Source of the DNA: Psychrilyobacter atlanticus DSM 19335
GTDB taxonomy: Bacteria > Fusobacteriota > Fusobacteriia > Fusobacteriales > Fusobacteriaceae
NCBI RefSeq assembly: GCF_000426625.1
Contig: NZ_KE384547.1
Span: 356,986 to 420,985, forward strand
DNA length: 64,000 nucleotides
Reading direction: 5' to 3'
Shown: piece by piece, positions 1 through 7,804 of the stretch
Layout of the letters: every line of letters starts with the position of its first letter
Position numbering within the stretch: position 1 is the first letter of the stretch
Program-made: the position numbers and the translations under genes
Notes under the pieces: model-generated
What the model saw: only the letters and a program-made list of their open reading frames with translations
What the model was told of the DNA's origin: nothing
Databases searched by the model: none

Positions 1-1057
1 ATACATTTAATGATTTTTGAGATAGATTACAAGACGAGATATCAGAGATAAATTTAGAGTTAATAACGCTGGAAATAAATTTTTTAGGTGGGATCAAATA
101 TCCTAATCTGAGACCAGGCATAATAACTTTAGAAAAAGTATTGATGTAAAAAACTTTATCGTTAAAATCTATAGACTTTATAGAAGAAGTAGAAATATCA
201 TGGTAATACAATTCAGATAAGCAATCATCTTCAAGGATATAAAAATTATATTCTTCAGCTAAGTTTAATAGTTTAGTTTTTTTATCCTTGGACCATTTAT
301 ATCCCGTTGGGCTCTGAAAGTTAGTCATGACATAGATATAATCTATTTTAGAAGATCTAAGGAGATCTTCTAATGCTGCCATATCAAAGCCATCTGCTTG
401 TACAGGGACAGTTTTAATTTTACAAAAATTGGAAAAAGTAGTGATTGCACTGGAATAAGTGGGGCTTCCCAAAACAATGGTAGAGCTATTTTTTATTATC
501 CCTTTTTTTAACAGATCTAAACCCTGTTGTGCACCATTAATAATCTGAATTTCCCTGTGAGAGATATTTTTTATCTCTTTTTTTAATAGGTTAGCGATAT
601 TTTTTCTCAAATCGAAATTTCCCTGTGAATCTTCGTAAATAAATAGATCTGGAGCATCTCCTAAAAAAAGATCGGAAATAATATTTTGAAATATCTTGGT
701 TGGAAATATTTCTTTATTGGGGGTAGCGCTGGCAAAGTTAATATTGGAATTTATTTTGATCTGCCCTCCTTTAAAATTTTCCAAGATTGGTTTTTGCAGG
801 GTACAGGTATTGTTTAAATTTATATTTTTAACAAAGGATCCGCTTCCTTTTACTTTGTAGATGTAACCGTCTGTTTCTAACAGTGAGTATGCCTTTAAAA
901 CAGTTATATTATTTATTTTAAGTTTGTTTGCAATCTGTCGTATGGAGGGTAATTTATCATTTACTTTGAATCTTTCAACCAGTATTTCTTCCTTGAAATA
1001 TAAATAGATTTGTTTGTAGATATCTGTGTCTTTATTTAGAGTTATTTTTATGTTCAT
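1..1057 (-). CDS. MocR/PdxR-type GntR-aminotransferase transcriptional regulator (C-terminus cut by window edge)
   Basis: Reading the minus strand from ATG 1057 gives 352 residues open to the window edge. A GntR winged helix occupies residues 1-75 (LPSIRQIA around 37-43, then a recognition helix). A type-I PLP aminotransferase-like domain follows, with TNFQSPTG near 245-252, LEDD near 275-278 and the PLP lysine Lys310 in TFSKVIMPGLRLGY. This is the MocR layout; about 100 residues are missing off the edge. The family binds DNA and uses PLP or an amino-acid adduct as effector. It diverges from a PLP-enzyme/methionine-degradation operon, so control of that operon and of itself is likely but inferred. 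RBS aggaga precedes the start. Confidence 0.9.
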   Translation of the reverse strand, partial: MNIKITLNKDTDIYKQIYLYFKEEILVERFKVNDKLPSIRQIANKLKINNITVLKAYSLLETDGYIYKVKGSGSFVKNINLNNTCTLQKPILENFKGGQIKINSNINFASATPNKEIFPTKIFQNIISDLFLGDAPDLFIYEDSQGNFDLRKNIANLLKKEIKNISHREIQIINGAQQGLDLLKKGIIKNSSTIVLGSPTYSSAITTFSNFCKIKTVPVQADGFDMAALEDLLRSSKIDYIYVMTNFQSPTGYKWSKDKKTKLLNLAEEYNFYILEDDCLSELYYHDISTSSIKSIDFNDKVFYINTFSKVIMPGLRLGYLIPPKKFISSVINSKFISDISSCNLSQKSLNV

Positions 1058-1108
1058 TTATTCTCCTTTGGTTTAAAAGTGTTATACACCACTTTTGTCT
1101 AGATCTTA

Positions 1109-1137
1109 TTGACAAAGTGTAATTTGAATACTATACT
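1109..1137 (+). promoter_or_regulatory. Sigma-70 promoter for the MalY/methionine lyase operon
   Basis: TTGACA at 1109-1114, a 17-bp spacer and TATACT at 1132-1137 form a near-consensus promoter with a predicted start near 1144. The right arm of the 15-bp inverted repeat lies about 40-55 bases into the transcript. Confidence 0.8.
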
Positions 1138-1144
1138 TGTTATA

Positions 1145-1173
1145 AATATACGACAATAATACAAAAAAATCAA
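1145..1173 (-). promoter_or_regulatory. Candidate promoter of the MocR-type regulator
   Basis: On the minus strand TTGATT (1173-1168), a 17-bp spacer and TATATT (1150-1145) give a predicted start near 1138. That places it face to face with the plus-strand promoter, each transcript crossing the other promoter. Confidence 0.55.
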
Positions 1174-1218
1174 TAACAGTATTAAGTGGTGTATAACAGT
1201 TGTTCCGGAGGAGTTAAT

Positions 1219-2397
1219 ATGAAGTATAACTTTAATGAAAAAATTGATAGAAAAAATAATCATTCTGCTAAATGGTCAGAAATGGATAAAAATTTTGTTT
1301 CAAATGACCTTTGGCCTATGTGGATAGCGGACATGGACCTGAAAACAGCCCCAGAGGTAACTAAGGCCATGGCAGAAAAAGCTCCAGAGGGTATTTTTGG
1401 TTATGTTTATAGGCCGGATGCCTACTATAGGAGTGCTGTGAGATGGTGTAAAGATAGATTTTCCTGGGAGATAGAGACAAAAAACCTCATCCATACTCCA
1501 GGAGTAGTACCGGGGATATCTCTTATGATAAGACTATTAACGAACCCCTCGGATAAAATAATGATACAAAATCCTGTATACTATCCATTTACAAATGTAG
1601 TAAAGAAGAATAACAGAAACCTTGTGGTAAACTCATTAATCAAAGATGAGAGTGGATATTATACTATGGATTATACAGATTTTGAGGAGAAAGCAAAGGA
1701 TCCAGATTTAAAGTTTTTTATTCTTTGTAACCCCCATAATCCAGTGGGAAGATCTTGGAAGAGAGATGAGCTTGAAAAGATAGGAAAGATCTGTTTAGAA
1801 AATAATGTAAGAATAATTTCAGATGAGATATGGAGAGACCTTGTAATGCCTGGGAATGTACATACTCCAATGTCTTCTATCTCAAAGGAAATAGAGGACA
1901 TTACAATTACTTGTTTTTCTGCAGCCAAAACTTTTAATTTAGCAGGACTTCAGGCAGCATTTTTACACTTTCCAAGACTGGATGAGAGAGAAATAATGGA
2001 TACAGAGCTTGGGATATTAGATATAAAAAGAAATAATCCATTTGCAATTGTTGCAGTGGAAGCAGCTTTTACAAGGTGCCATTCGTGGGCAGATCAACTG
2101 GTAGAGCATATAGATGGAAATATGGATTATTTGGTAGATTATGTTTCTAAAAATCTACCAAGAGTAAAGGTAAGAAAACCAGAGGCGACTTATCTTGTTT
2201 GGCTTGATTTTTCAGACTATGGCCTAAATAAAGATGAACTTTCGAGACTAATGCAGGAAAAAGGAAAGATAGCACTAGATGATGGTTATTGGTTTGGAGT
2301 AGAAGGGGAAGGTTATGAAAGGATAAATGTAGCGTGCCCAAGATATATGTTAGAAGAGGGAGTAAAGAGAATAAAAAAAGCATTGAGTCATCTATAA
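1219..2397 (+). CDS. MalY/PatB-family PLP-dependent C-S beta-lyase (cystathionine beta-lyase type)
   Basis: A 392-residue fold-type I PLP enzyme. The N-terminal WPMWIADMD, the ILCNPHNPVGR segment (about 168-178), SDEIW (201-205) and the PLP lysine Lys237 in CFSAAKTFNLAGLQ are typical of MalY/PatB proteins, which cleave cystathionine or cysteine to pyruvate, ammonia and a thiol or H2S in the cytosol. The start is ATG 1219, set by GGAGGA at 1207-1212; the frame opens further upstream at a GTG inside the operator. It is first in an operon with methionine gamma-lyase and a symporter. Some MalY proteins are also regulators, but here the MocR neighbour makes a catabolic role more likely. The exact substrate is not known. 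Confidence 0.88.
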   Translation: MKYNFNEKIDRKNNHSAKWSEMDKNFVSNDLWPMWIADMDLKTAPEVTKAMAEKAPEGIFGYVYRPDAYYRSAVRWCKDRFSWEIETKNLIHTPGVVPGISLMIRLLTNPSDKIMIQNPVYYPFTNVVKKNNRNLVVNSLIKDESGYYTMDYTDFEEKAKDPDLKFFILCNPHNPVGRSWKRDELEKIGKICLENNVRIISDEIWRDLVMPGNVHTPMSSISKEIEDITITCFSAAKTFNLAGLQAAFLHFPRLDEREIMDTELGILDIKRNNPFAIVAVEAAFTRCHSWADQLVEHIDGNMDYLVDYVSKNLPRVKVRKPEATYLVWLDFSDYGLNKDELSRLMQEKGKIALDDGYWFGVEGEGYERINVACPRYMLEEGVKRIKKALSHL

Positions 2398-2451
2398 ACA
2401 ATGGTTGAGATATAAAAGGTTAAATTTATTAGGGAATTTAAAGGAGGAAAA

Positions 2452-3642
2452 ATGAAGGGGATTCAAGAAAAAGGGTTTGGAACAAAGGCGATACATGGGG
2501 GAGCAGAAAAAAATCCATTTGGAACATTAACTACACCAATATATCAAAGTTCTACATTTGTATTTGACACTGCAGAACAAGGTGGTAAAAGATTTGCTTT
2601 AGAAGAAGCAGGATATATTTATTCAAGATTAGGAAACCCTACATCAAGTGTTGTAGAGGGGAAATTAGCGTTATTAGAGGGAGCAGAAGCGGCGTTAGCT
2701 ACTAGTTCAGGAATGGGAGCTATCTCATCTACAATGTGGACATTACTTAAAGCTGGAGACCATTTGTTAGCTGACAAAACTTTATACGGTTGTACATATG
2801 CTTTATTAAGTCATGGGTTAACTAAATTTGGAATCGATGTGGAATTTGTTGATACTTCTGATTTAGAAGCAGTGAAAAAAGCTATGAAACCTAATACTAG
2901 AATAGTTTATTTAGAAACACCGGCAAACCCTAACTTAAAAGTTGTGGATGTAACAGCTGTTTGCGAGATAGCCCATAAAAATGAAGGAACTAAGGTAGTA
3001 GTAGATAATACATTTGCAACACCATACCTTCAAAATCCTATAAAATTAGGAGCTGACTTAGTAGTTCATTCAGCAACTAAATATTTAAATGGTCATGGAG
3101 ATGTAGTAGCAGGATTTGTAGCAGGAGATTTAGAAACGGTAACTCAAATAAGGCTAATAGGTGTAAAAGATATGACTGGTTCAGTTCTTAGTCCGCAAGA
3201 TGCTTTCCTTATGATAAGAGGAATGAAAACTTTAGAGCTTAGAATGGAAAGACACTGCAGTAATGCATATGAGGTAGCTAGGTTTTTAGATGCTCATCCT
3301 ATGGTGGAGAAGGTATATTACCCAGGACTTGAATCTCATGAGGGACATGAAATTGCAAAGGAACAAATGAATGGATTCGGTGGAATAATGGCATTTGAGG
3401 TGAAGGGTGGAATAGAAGCAGGGAAAAAATTATTGAATAGCTTAGAGTTATGTACTCTAGCGGTGAGTTTGGGAGATACAGAAACATTGATCCAGCACCC
3501 GGCATCTATGACTCATTCTCCATATACTAGAGAAGAGAGAGTGGCATCAGGAATTACAGATGGATTAGTTAGAATATCTGTAGGTTTAGAGGGTGTAAAC
3601 GATATTATAGATGATTTAAAGCAGGGATTGGAAAAAATATAA
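2452..3642 (+). CDS. megL: L-methionine gamma-lyase
   Basis: A 396-residue Cys/Met-metabolism PLP enzyme. YSRLGNPT (57-64) and the PLP lysine Lys210 in HSATKYLNGHGDVV are family hallmarks. LYGCT carries Cys114, the position of the active-site cysteine that marks methionine gamma-lyases (Cys116 in the Pseudomonas putida enzyme) rather than cystathionine lyases. It would convert methionine to methanethiol, 2-oxobutyrate and ammonia in the cytosol. It lies 54 bp after the MalY-type gene with its own AGGAGG and is followed at 25 bp by a symporter. Homocysteine or cysteine could be additional substrates. Length matches the family. Confidence 0.9.
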   Translation: MKGIQEKGFGTKAIHGGAEKNPFGTLTTPIYQSSTFVFDTAEQGGKRFALEEAGYIYSRLGNPTSSVVEGKLALLEGAEAALATSSGMGAISSTMWTLLKAGDHLLADKTLYGCTYALLSHGLTKFGIDVEFVDTSDLEAVKKAMKPNTRIVYLETPANPNLKVVDVTAVCEIAHKNEGTKVVVDNTFATPYLQNPIKLGADLVVHSATKYLNGHGDVVAGFVAGDLETVTQIRLIGVKDMTGSVLSPQDAFLMIRGMKTLELRMERHCSNAYEVARFLDAHPMVEKVYYPGLESHEGHEIAKEQMNGFGGIMAFEVKGGIEAGKKLLNSLELCTLAVSLGDTETLIQHPASMTHSPYTREERVASGITDGLVRISVGLEGVNDIIDDLKQGLEKI

Positions 3643-3667
3643 ATAAAATTATTTAGGGGGGTTATTT

Positions 3668-4957
3668 ATGTCTGGGCAGCTGAAAAAAAATGGGATTTGG
3701 GAATCGTATAAACCTATGATTCTTTTGTTAATAGGAATCGTAGCTGGGAGTATTATTGGTTTGATTTATGGGGAAAGAGCAATAGTTTTGAAACCATTTG
3801 GTCAAATTTTTCTTAATTTAATGTTCACAGCGGTAGTACCACTGGTATTCTTTAGTTTGGCAAGTTCAATAGCTAAGATGTCAAATATGAAGCGTTTAGG
3901 AAAAATACTTAGAAATATTTTAGGGATCTTTTGCATAACAGGGATGTTTGCTGCAATCATTATTATTATCATAGTTAGAATTTATCCACCGGCACAGGGT
4001 GTGGTAATGGACTTCGGAGAATATGTTCAGCCTGAAAAAGCTAACTTATTGGACCAGTTAGTAAAAGCTCTTACAGTTGGAGACTTTAATTTAATTCTAT
4101 CTAAAAATGCCATGCTTCCATTGATAATATTTGCCATGACATTTGGTTATTGTGTCAGTGCAGTCAATAAGGCAAAGGGTGTTACTACAAGTGCCTTGGT
4201 AGATGTATTGGATATGTGTAGTGAAGTATTTATGAAGATGATAAGTATTATTATGTTATATGCACCAATTGGATTGGGAGCTTACTTTGCAGCATTGATA
4301 GGTCAGTTTGGTGCTGACTTATTAGGAGCTTATGCCAGAGCTATCTTGATGTTTTATCCTATTTGTATCATCTATTTTTTAACAGCATTTACAGGGTATG
4401 CATATTATGCTGGCGGGAAAAAAGGAGTGAAATTATTTTATAAAAATATATTTCCTGTAGTATTAACATCACTGGCTACTCAAAGTTCAGTGGCTACCCT
4501 GCCGACTAACTTTGAAAGTGGAAAAAAAATAGGAGTGCCTGAAGACATAAGTAGTATAACTCTTCCACTTGGAGCAACTATTCATATGGATGGAACAGCT
4601 TTGACTACATTGATGAAAATAGCTTTCTTATTTGGAATCTTTAATATGGAATTCACAGGAATAGGGACATGGGCAACTGCTATTGCCATATCGGTAATGT
4701 CTGGAGTTGTAATAAGTGGGATTCCAGGAGGAGGAATGATGGGTTCACTTATCATTGTTGCTTTCTACGGATTTAACCCAGAAGTTATACCTATTATTGT
4801 AACAATAGGTATTCTTACAGATGCTATGGCTACAATGATAAATGCAACTGGAGATTGCGTGGCATCTATGATGGTAGCAAGAAGAGTTGAAGGGAAAGGA
4901 TGGATGGAGAAATCTATTGAAAACTCGGAAGAATTAAAAGTAGATACCATCGTTTAA
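3668..4957 (+). CDS. Dicarboxylate/amino acid:cation symporter (DAACS family)
   Basis: A 429-residue inner-membrane transporter with about eight hydrophobic spans plus re-entrant segments. The conserved TQSSVATLP (serine-rich hairpin loop), the following PLGATIHMDGTA and the ISGIPGGGMMGS region define the GltP/GltT-like DAACS family, which imports glutamate, aspartate, dicarboxylates or neutral amino acids with Na+ or H+. It is the last gene of the sulfur-amino-acid operon, 25 bp after methionine gamma-lyase, and ends at a strong terminator. Context suggests a sulfur amino acid or the co-metabolised dicarboxylates as cargo, but the sequence does not settle this. Confidence 0.88.
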   Translation: MSGQLKKNGIWESYKPMILLLIGIVAGSIIGLIYGERAIVLKPFGQIFLNLMFTAVVPLVFFSLASSIAKMSNMKRLGKILRNILGIFCITGMFAAIIIIIIVRIYPPAQGVVMDFGEYVQPEKANLLDQLVKALTVGDFNLILSKNAMLPLIIFAMTFGYCVSAVNKAKGVTTSALVDVLDMCSEVFMKMISIIMLYAPIGLGAYFAALIGQFGADLLGAYARAILMFYPICIIYFLTAFTGYAYYAGGKKGVKLFYKNIFPVVLTSLATQSSVATLPTNFESGKKIGVPEDISSITLPLGATIHMDGTALTTLMKIAFLFGIFNMEFTGIGTWATAIAISVMSGVVISGIPGGGMMGSLIIVAFYGFNPEVIPIIVTIGILTDAMATMINATGDCVASMMVARRVEGKGWMEKSIENSEELKVDTIV

Positions 4958-4993
4958 AAGTTCATGGATGATGCTATAAACTTATAAAAAAGA

Positions 4994-5034
4994 AAGGCTT
5001 AAATCCTATAATTTTAGGATCTAAGCCTTTTTTA
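4994..5034. terminator. Bidirectional intrinsic terminator
   Basis: AAGGCTTAAATCCTA and its near reverse complement TAGGATCTAAGCCTT form a long stem with T-rich sequence on both sides. It serves the symporter operon (plus strand) and the AI-2E permease gene (minus strand), which converge here. Confidence 0.85.
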
Positions 5035-5043
5035 TTGAGTGAA

Positions 5044-6120
5044 TTATTCGACTATATCATGAGATTTTTTGGTTGTACTCTTTATGAGATATAGTTCTTT
5101 TATTAGAGCAAAAGTAGGAATGGCTATTATGATTCCTAGAGCTCCCCAAATACTTCCACCAAGGGTAACGGCTGCAATGGTCCAAAACATACTGAGATTC
5201 AGGCTGTTTCCTAAGATCTTAGGTTCTAAAACCCAGGCATCAAATTGCTGTAACAGTGCCAGGAAAATTATAACTATAAGGGTGTTGCTGGGATTGGCGA
5301 ACAATGCTATAGTTGCTCCTAAAACAATTCCTATAAAGGGTCCCACATATGGGACAAAATTAAATATAGTGATAAATATTCCCAGTAAAATAACATAGGG
5401 GATGTGGAGGATTGTCAACCCAACCATGGCGATTCCTCCAATTATCATGGAATCTAAAGTTTTTCCAGAAAGGTATCCTAAGAATACCCTTTCTATTTTT
5501 TTAGAAAGAATTTTTATTCCTCTAGATAAAGTTTTGGATAAAAACGTATCTAAAATCTCCTTGGCCAACTTATGGAAATATTCCTTATTTCCCAAAAAGA
5601 ATATAGAAAATATAAGGGAAAAAATCAAACTTATAATTTTTGCTGTAACTCCTAAAAACTGTCCAATCAAGAAAGAAAATTCCTGTTGTAGGAAAATAAG
5701 GGTTTTTTGCTGTAAAAGTAAAAGTTCATTTAAGATGTTGACATCCTTTAAAAATGGAAAGAGATGTCTATATTTATCTACAGAATTTTCAAAGACTGAG
5801 ATATATTTTGGATAATTTTCTATTAGGTCGGATATATTTCTCGTTAATCTAGGAATTATAAATGAAAAGAATAATCCTAAGAGGAGAATAAGGGAAAAAT
5901 ATAATATTGAGATACTATACTTTCTTTTTATTTTTTTATTTTTTTCTAAGAATTTAAGGATGGGATTTAATAGAAAAGCAATGATTCCCCCATAGATAAA
6001 TACTGAAAAAAAGGAGAAAAATTTATTGATAGTTAGGGTTATTGCTCCTGAGTTATTAAGTCTTGTGTAGATTAAAATTAAAATTATCCCTGTAAATAAG
6101 GGTTTGTTTATTTTTTTCAT
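5044..6120 (-). CDS. AI-2E family (PerM-like) membrane transporter
   Basis: A 358-residue integral membrane protein with paired N-terminal spans, a central amphipathic region (about 95-200) and a C-terminal bundle containing NFVPYVGPFIG (about 255-265) and DAWVLEPKILG, both hallmarks of the AI-2E/PerM family. Members are implicated in autoinducer-2 export, Na+/H+ exchange or unidentified solutes; substrate is unknown here. The gene stands alone, convergent with the symporter operon. The minus-strand start has AGGAGAG upstream. Confidence 0.85.
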   Translation of the reverse strand: MKKINKPLFTGIILILIYTRLNNSGAITLTINKFFSFFSVFIYGGIIAFLLNPILKFLEKNKKIKRKYSISILYFSLILLLGLFFSFIIPRLTRNISDLIENYPKYISVFENSVDKYRHLFPFLKDVNILNELLLLQQKTLIFLQQEFSFLIGQFLGVTAKIISLIFSLIFSIFFLGNKEYFHKLAKEILDTFLSKTLSRGIKILSKKIERVFLGYLSGKTLDSMIIGGIAMVGLTILHIPYVILLGIFITIFNFVPYVGPFIGIVLGATIALFANPSNTLIVIIFLALLQQFDAWVLEPKILGNSLNLSMFWTIAAVTLGGSIWGALGIIIAIPTFALIKELYLIKSTTKKSHDIVE

Positions 6121-6296
6121 TTGAACTCTCCTTTTGCCTAAATAAATTAAAAATCATGCCTATATTAAATTAGTTTTTGAATTGTTCTTTAATTTTACCC
6201 GATATAACAGGCAAAATCAAACTAAAATTATTAAAAAAGTTTTATAAATCCACACTTTTAACCCTTGAAATAAGAGTTGGAGGAAACCTATTTTTA

Positions 6297-6325
6297 TTGC
6301 TAAAATTCATTAAATGTTATATAAT
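6297..6325 (+). promoter_or_regulatory. Sigma-70 promoter for the 6362-7136 gene pair
   Basis: TTGCTA at 6297-6302, a 17-bp spacer and a perfect TATAAT at 6320-6325. Predicted start near 6332, about 30 bases before the ATG at 6362. The 240-bp gap upstream of it (6121-6361) shows no other convincing signal. Confidence 0.75.
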
Positions 6326-6361
6326 ACAATATAAAACAATAAAGGAATTAGGTGGTAAAAA

Positions 6362-6775
6362 ATGAAAAAAGGTGTAAACAAAGATAAACCAAAAGGAACA
6401 GAATACAATATATTGAAGGCTATAAAAAAAACAAAGAGATTTGCAGAGGTAAAAGAAGCTGCTAGAAGAACCGATAAGAAAAGATTAAATTCAGAAGCTA
6501 GAAAAGAAAAGGACGAAAAACAAGCTAAGATAGATGCTGCTAAACAATTAACATTGGTAGGATATAAAAAAGGTTATATCTTGGTAGAAATAGATGGAAA
6601 GATAGAAAAAAGAAAGCCTTTCTATCCAAAATTAACTTTTACTAAGGAAAATTACAAAACTCATATCGGGGATATAGCAATAAAGTTATATGGTAATCAT
6701 ATTAGAATAAGAGAAATATTAGGGTATAAAAATATCGTAAAGGAATTGGCATTTGAAATAGAAGGAACATTGTAA
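6362..6775 (+). CDS. Hypothetical protein, highly charged N-terminal half
   Basis: I do not recognise this 137-residue protein. Residues 1-60 are extremely rich in Lys, Glu and Arg with few hydrophobics and look helical or coiled-coil-like. Residues 65-137 alternate hydrophobic and charged residues (LTLVGYKKGYILVEIDGKIEK) as in a small beta-rich domain. There is no signal peptide or membrane span. GGTGG lies upstream of ATG 6362 and a strong promoter sits 37 bp upstream. Its stop is one base from the next ATG, so translation of the pair is probably coupled. Confidence 0.7.
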   Translation: MKKGVNKDKPKGTEYNILKAIKKTKRFAEVKEAARRTDKKRLNSEARKEKDEKQAKIDAAKQLTLVGYKKGYILVEIDGKIEKRKPFYPKLTFTKENYKTHIGDIAIKLYGNHIRIREILGYKNIVKELAFEIEGTL

Positions 6776-6776
6776 G

Positions 6777-7136
6777 ATGGTAAAAAAAATAGTTATTAGA
6801 TGTCCGAAGTGTAAGAAAAAAATGAAAATTATGGATAAACCTGCTAAATACAGATGTCCTAGTTGTGGAGAGATCTATAAGTATACTGCGTTAAAAAAAG
6901 TGGCTGGATATCCTGGAAAAGTTGTAGCTGGAATATTTCAAACGGGAAGAGACATAGTTATAGGTGCAAAAACCAAATATACTATGGCTAAAAACACTGC
7001 TAAATATATGAAACAAGTCAAAAAAAATATGAAGGCAGACCCTAATTGGTCCAATGTAAAAAAAGAAGAAAATCGAATGAAAGAAGCTGAAAAAGCAAAT
7101 AAAAAATCATTTTTCGATAAATTTAAAAAAAAATAA
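6777..7136 (+). CDS. Small zinc-ribbon protein with basic tail
   Basis: The 119 residues begin with a zinc ribbon: Cys9-x2-Cys12 and Cys27-x2-Cys30 (CPKC and CPSC). A Gly/Val-rich segment (about 45-65) and a strongly basic, helical C-terminus ending FDKFKKK follow. The fold suggests nucleic-acid or protein binding, but no specific family is recognised. It lies one base after the preceding gene in the same transcript and is followed by an intrinsic terminator, so the two genes form a unit of their own. Confidence 0.72.
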   Translation: MVKKIVIRCPKCKKKMKIMDKPAKYRCPSCGEIYKYTALKKVAGYPGKVVAGIFQTGRDIVIGAKTKYTMAKNTAKYMKQVKKNMKADPNWSNVKKEENRMKEAEKANKKSFFDKFKKK

Positions 7137-7151
7137 AATTAGATTAATTAA

Positions 7152-7187
7152 AAAAGTCTACTCTTTTGATGGGGTAGACTTTTTTTC
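7152..7187 (+). terminator. Intrinsic terminator after the zinc-ribbon gene
   Basis: AAAGTCTAC and GTAGACTTT pair around an 11-base loop and are followed by a run of T. Confidence 0.85.
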
Positions 7188-7262
7188 TTTTTATTTTTAA
7201 AGGAATTATCTTAAAAGATATGTAAATTAAAACAAGGTAAAAAAAATAAAAAGGAGGGATTT

Positions 7263-7613
7263 ATGAATTCTTATTCAGATGTTGAAAAAAAATTATGGCC
7301 TAAATATCGTGAAGAAATAAATCATTCTAGAAATACCGTTGAAGTTGAAGGGGTATTTACTATGATGATAGCAGATCTTTTAAGTGAGGTTCTTGGAGAA
7401 AAAATTTATTCAGAGGATATTCTTTTTCATCCTAAAGAAGAGTGTTACTATAGGTTTACAGAAAAATTATTGAAAAAAGAAAATTTTAAAACTGCCTTTG
7501 AGAGTTCAGATTTAGGAGCTATTATAGATAGATTTGCTCATTCGGCAAATAGCAGATATGTTCATCTAAGTAAATTACCTGAAAAAACTAATTCAAAAAT
7601 AAAAAGACATTAA
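7263..7613 (+). CDS. Hypothetical protein
   Basis: A 116-residue soluble protein of no family I recognise. It is acidic and mostly helical, with a motif-like VEVEGVFTMMIADLLSEVLG around residues 28-47 and a Lys-rich C-terminus. There is no signal peptide or membrane span. AAGGAGGG sits at good spacing before ATG 7263. It is a single-gene unit bounded by terminators on both sides. Confidence 0.65.
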   Translation: MNSYSDVEKKLWPKYREEINHSRNTVEVEGVFTMMIADLLSEVLGEKIYSEDILFHPKEECYYRFTEKLLKKENFKTAFESSDLGAIIDRFAHSANSRYVHLSKLPEKTNSKIKRH

Positions 7614-7640
7614 TCCCTGATTATTCAGGGATTTTTTTTG
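7612..7640 (+). terminator. Intrinsic terminator
   Basis: AATCCCTGA and TCAGGGATT form a stem with loop TTAT followed by eight T. It starts at the stop codon of the preceding gene. Confidence 0.85.
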
Positions 7641-7716
7641 TATAAGTATTTTTAATTTTGATCTTTAAAAATCAAGGATTAGTGGAATCTGCCAAGTGGA
7701 AAAACATCTCTATCTA

Positions 7717-7725
7717 TGGTATAAT
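7717..7725 (+). promoter_or_regulatory. Extended -10 promoter for dusB-mutS-lpt operon
   Basis: TGGTATAAT (TG at 7717-7718, TATAAT at 7720-7725) is an extended -10 element; no good -35 is visible. Confidence 0.5.
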
Positions 7726-7804
7726 TTTATGATTAAATGGATAGTTATGCACTGAACGATAACTAGGTTAAGTTATGAAAAATAGTAATAAGAGGTGAAA
7801 ATAG

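Larger units (their letters stand above)
1080..1198. promoter_or_regulatory. Divergent control region with perfect 15-bp inverted repeat
   Basis: TGTTATACACCACTT at 1080-1094 is repeated as its exact reverse complement at 1184-1198, with centres about 104 bp apart (close to ten helical turns). The arms lie downstream of both predicted start points, one on each side, so each could act as a roadblock operator or the two could pair by looping. They are the obvious candidate sites for the adjacent MocR-type regulator. Binding is inferred from position and symmetry. Confidence 0.7.

Noticed and set aside
5069..5815. Two plus-strand frames (109 and 137 codons) opposite the AI-2E gene
   Set aside because: They lie wholly antisense to a well-recognised membrane protein and resemble no family.
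6177..6365. 62-codon open frame upstream of the charged-protein gene
   Set aside because: It spans the consensus promoter at 6297-6325, lacks an RBS, has AT-driven composition and overlaps the next start codon.
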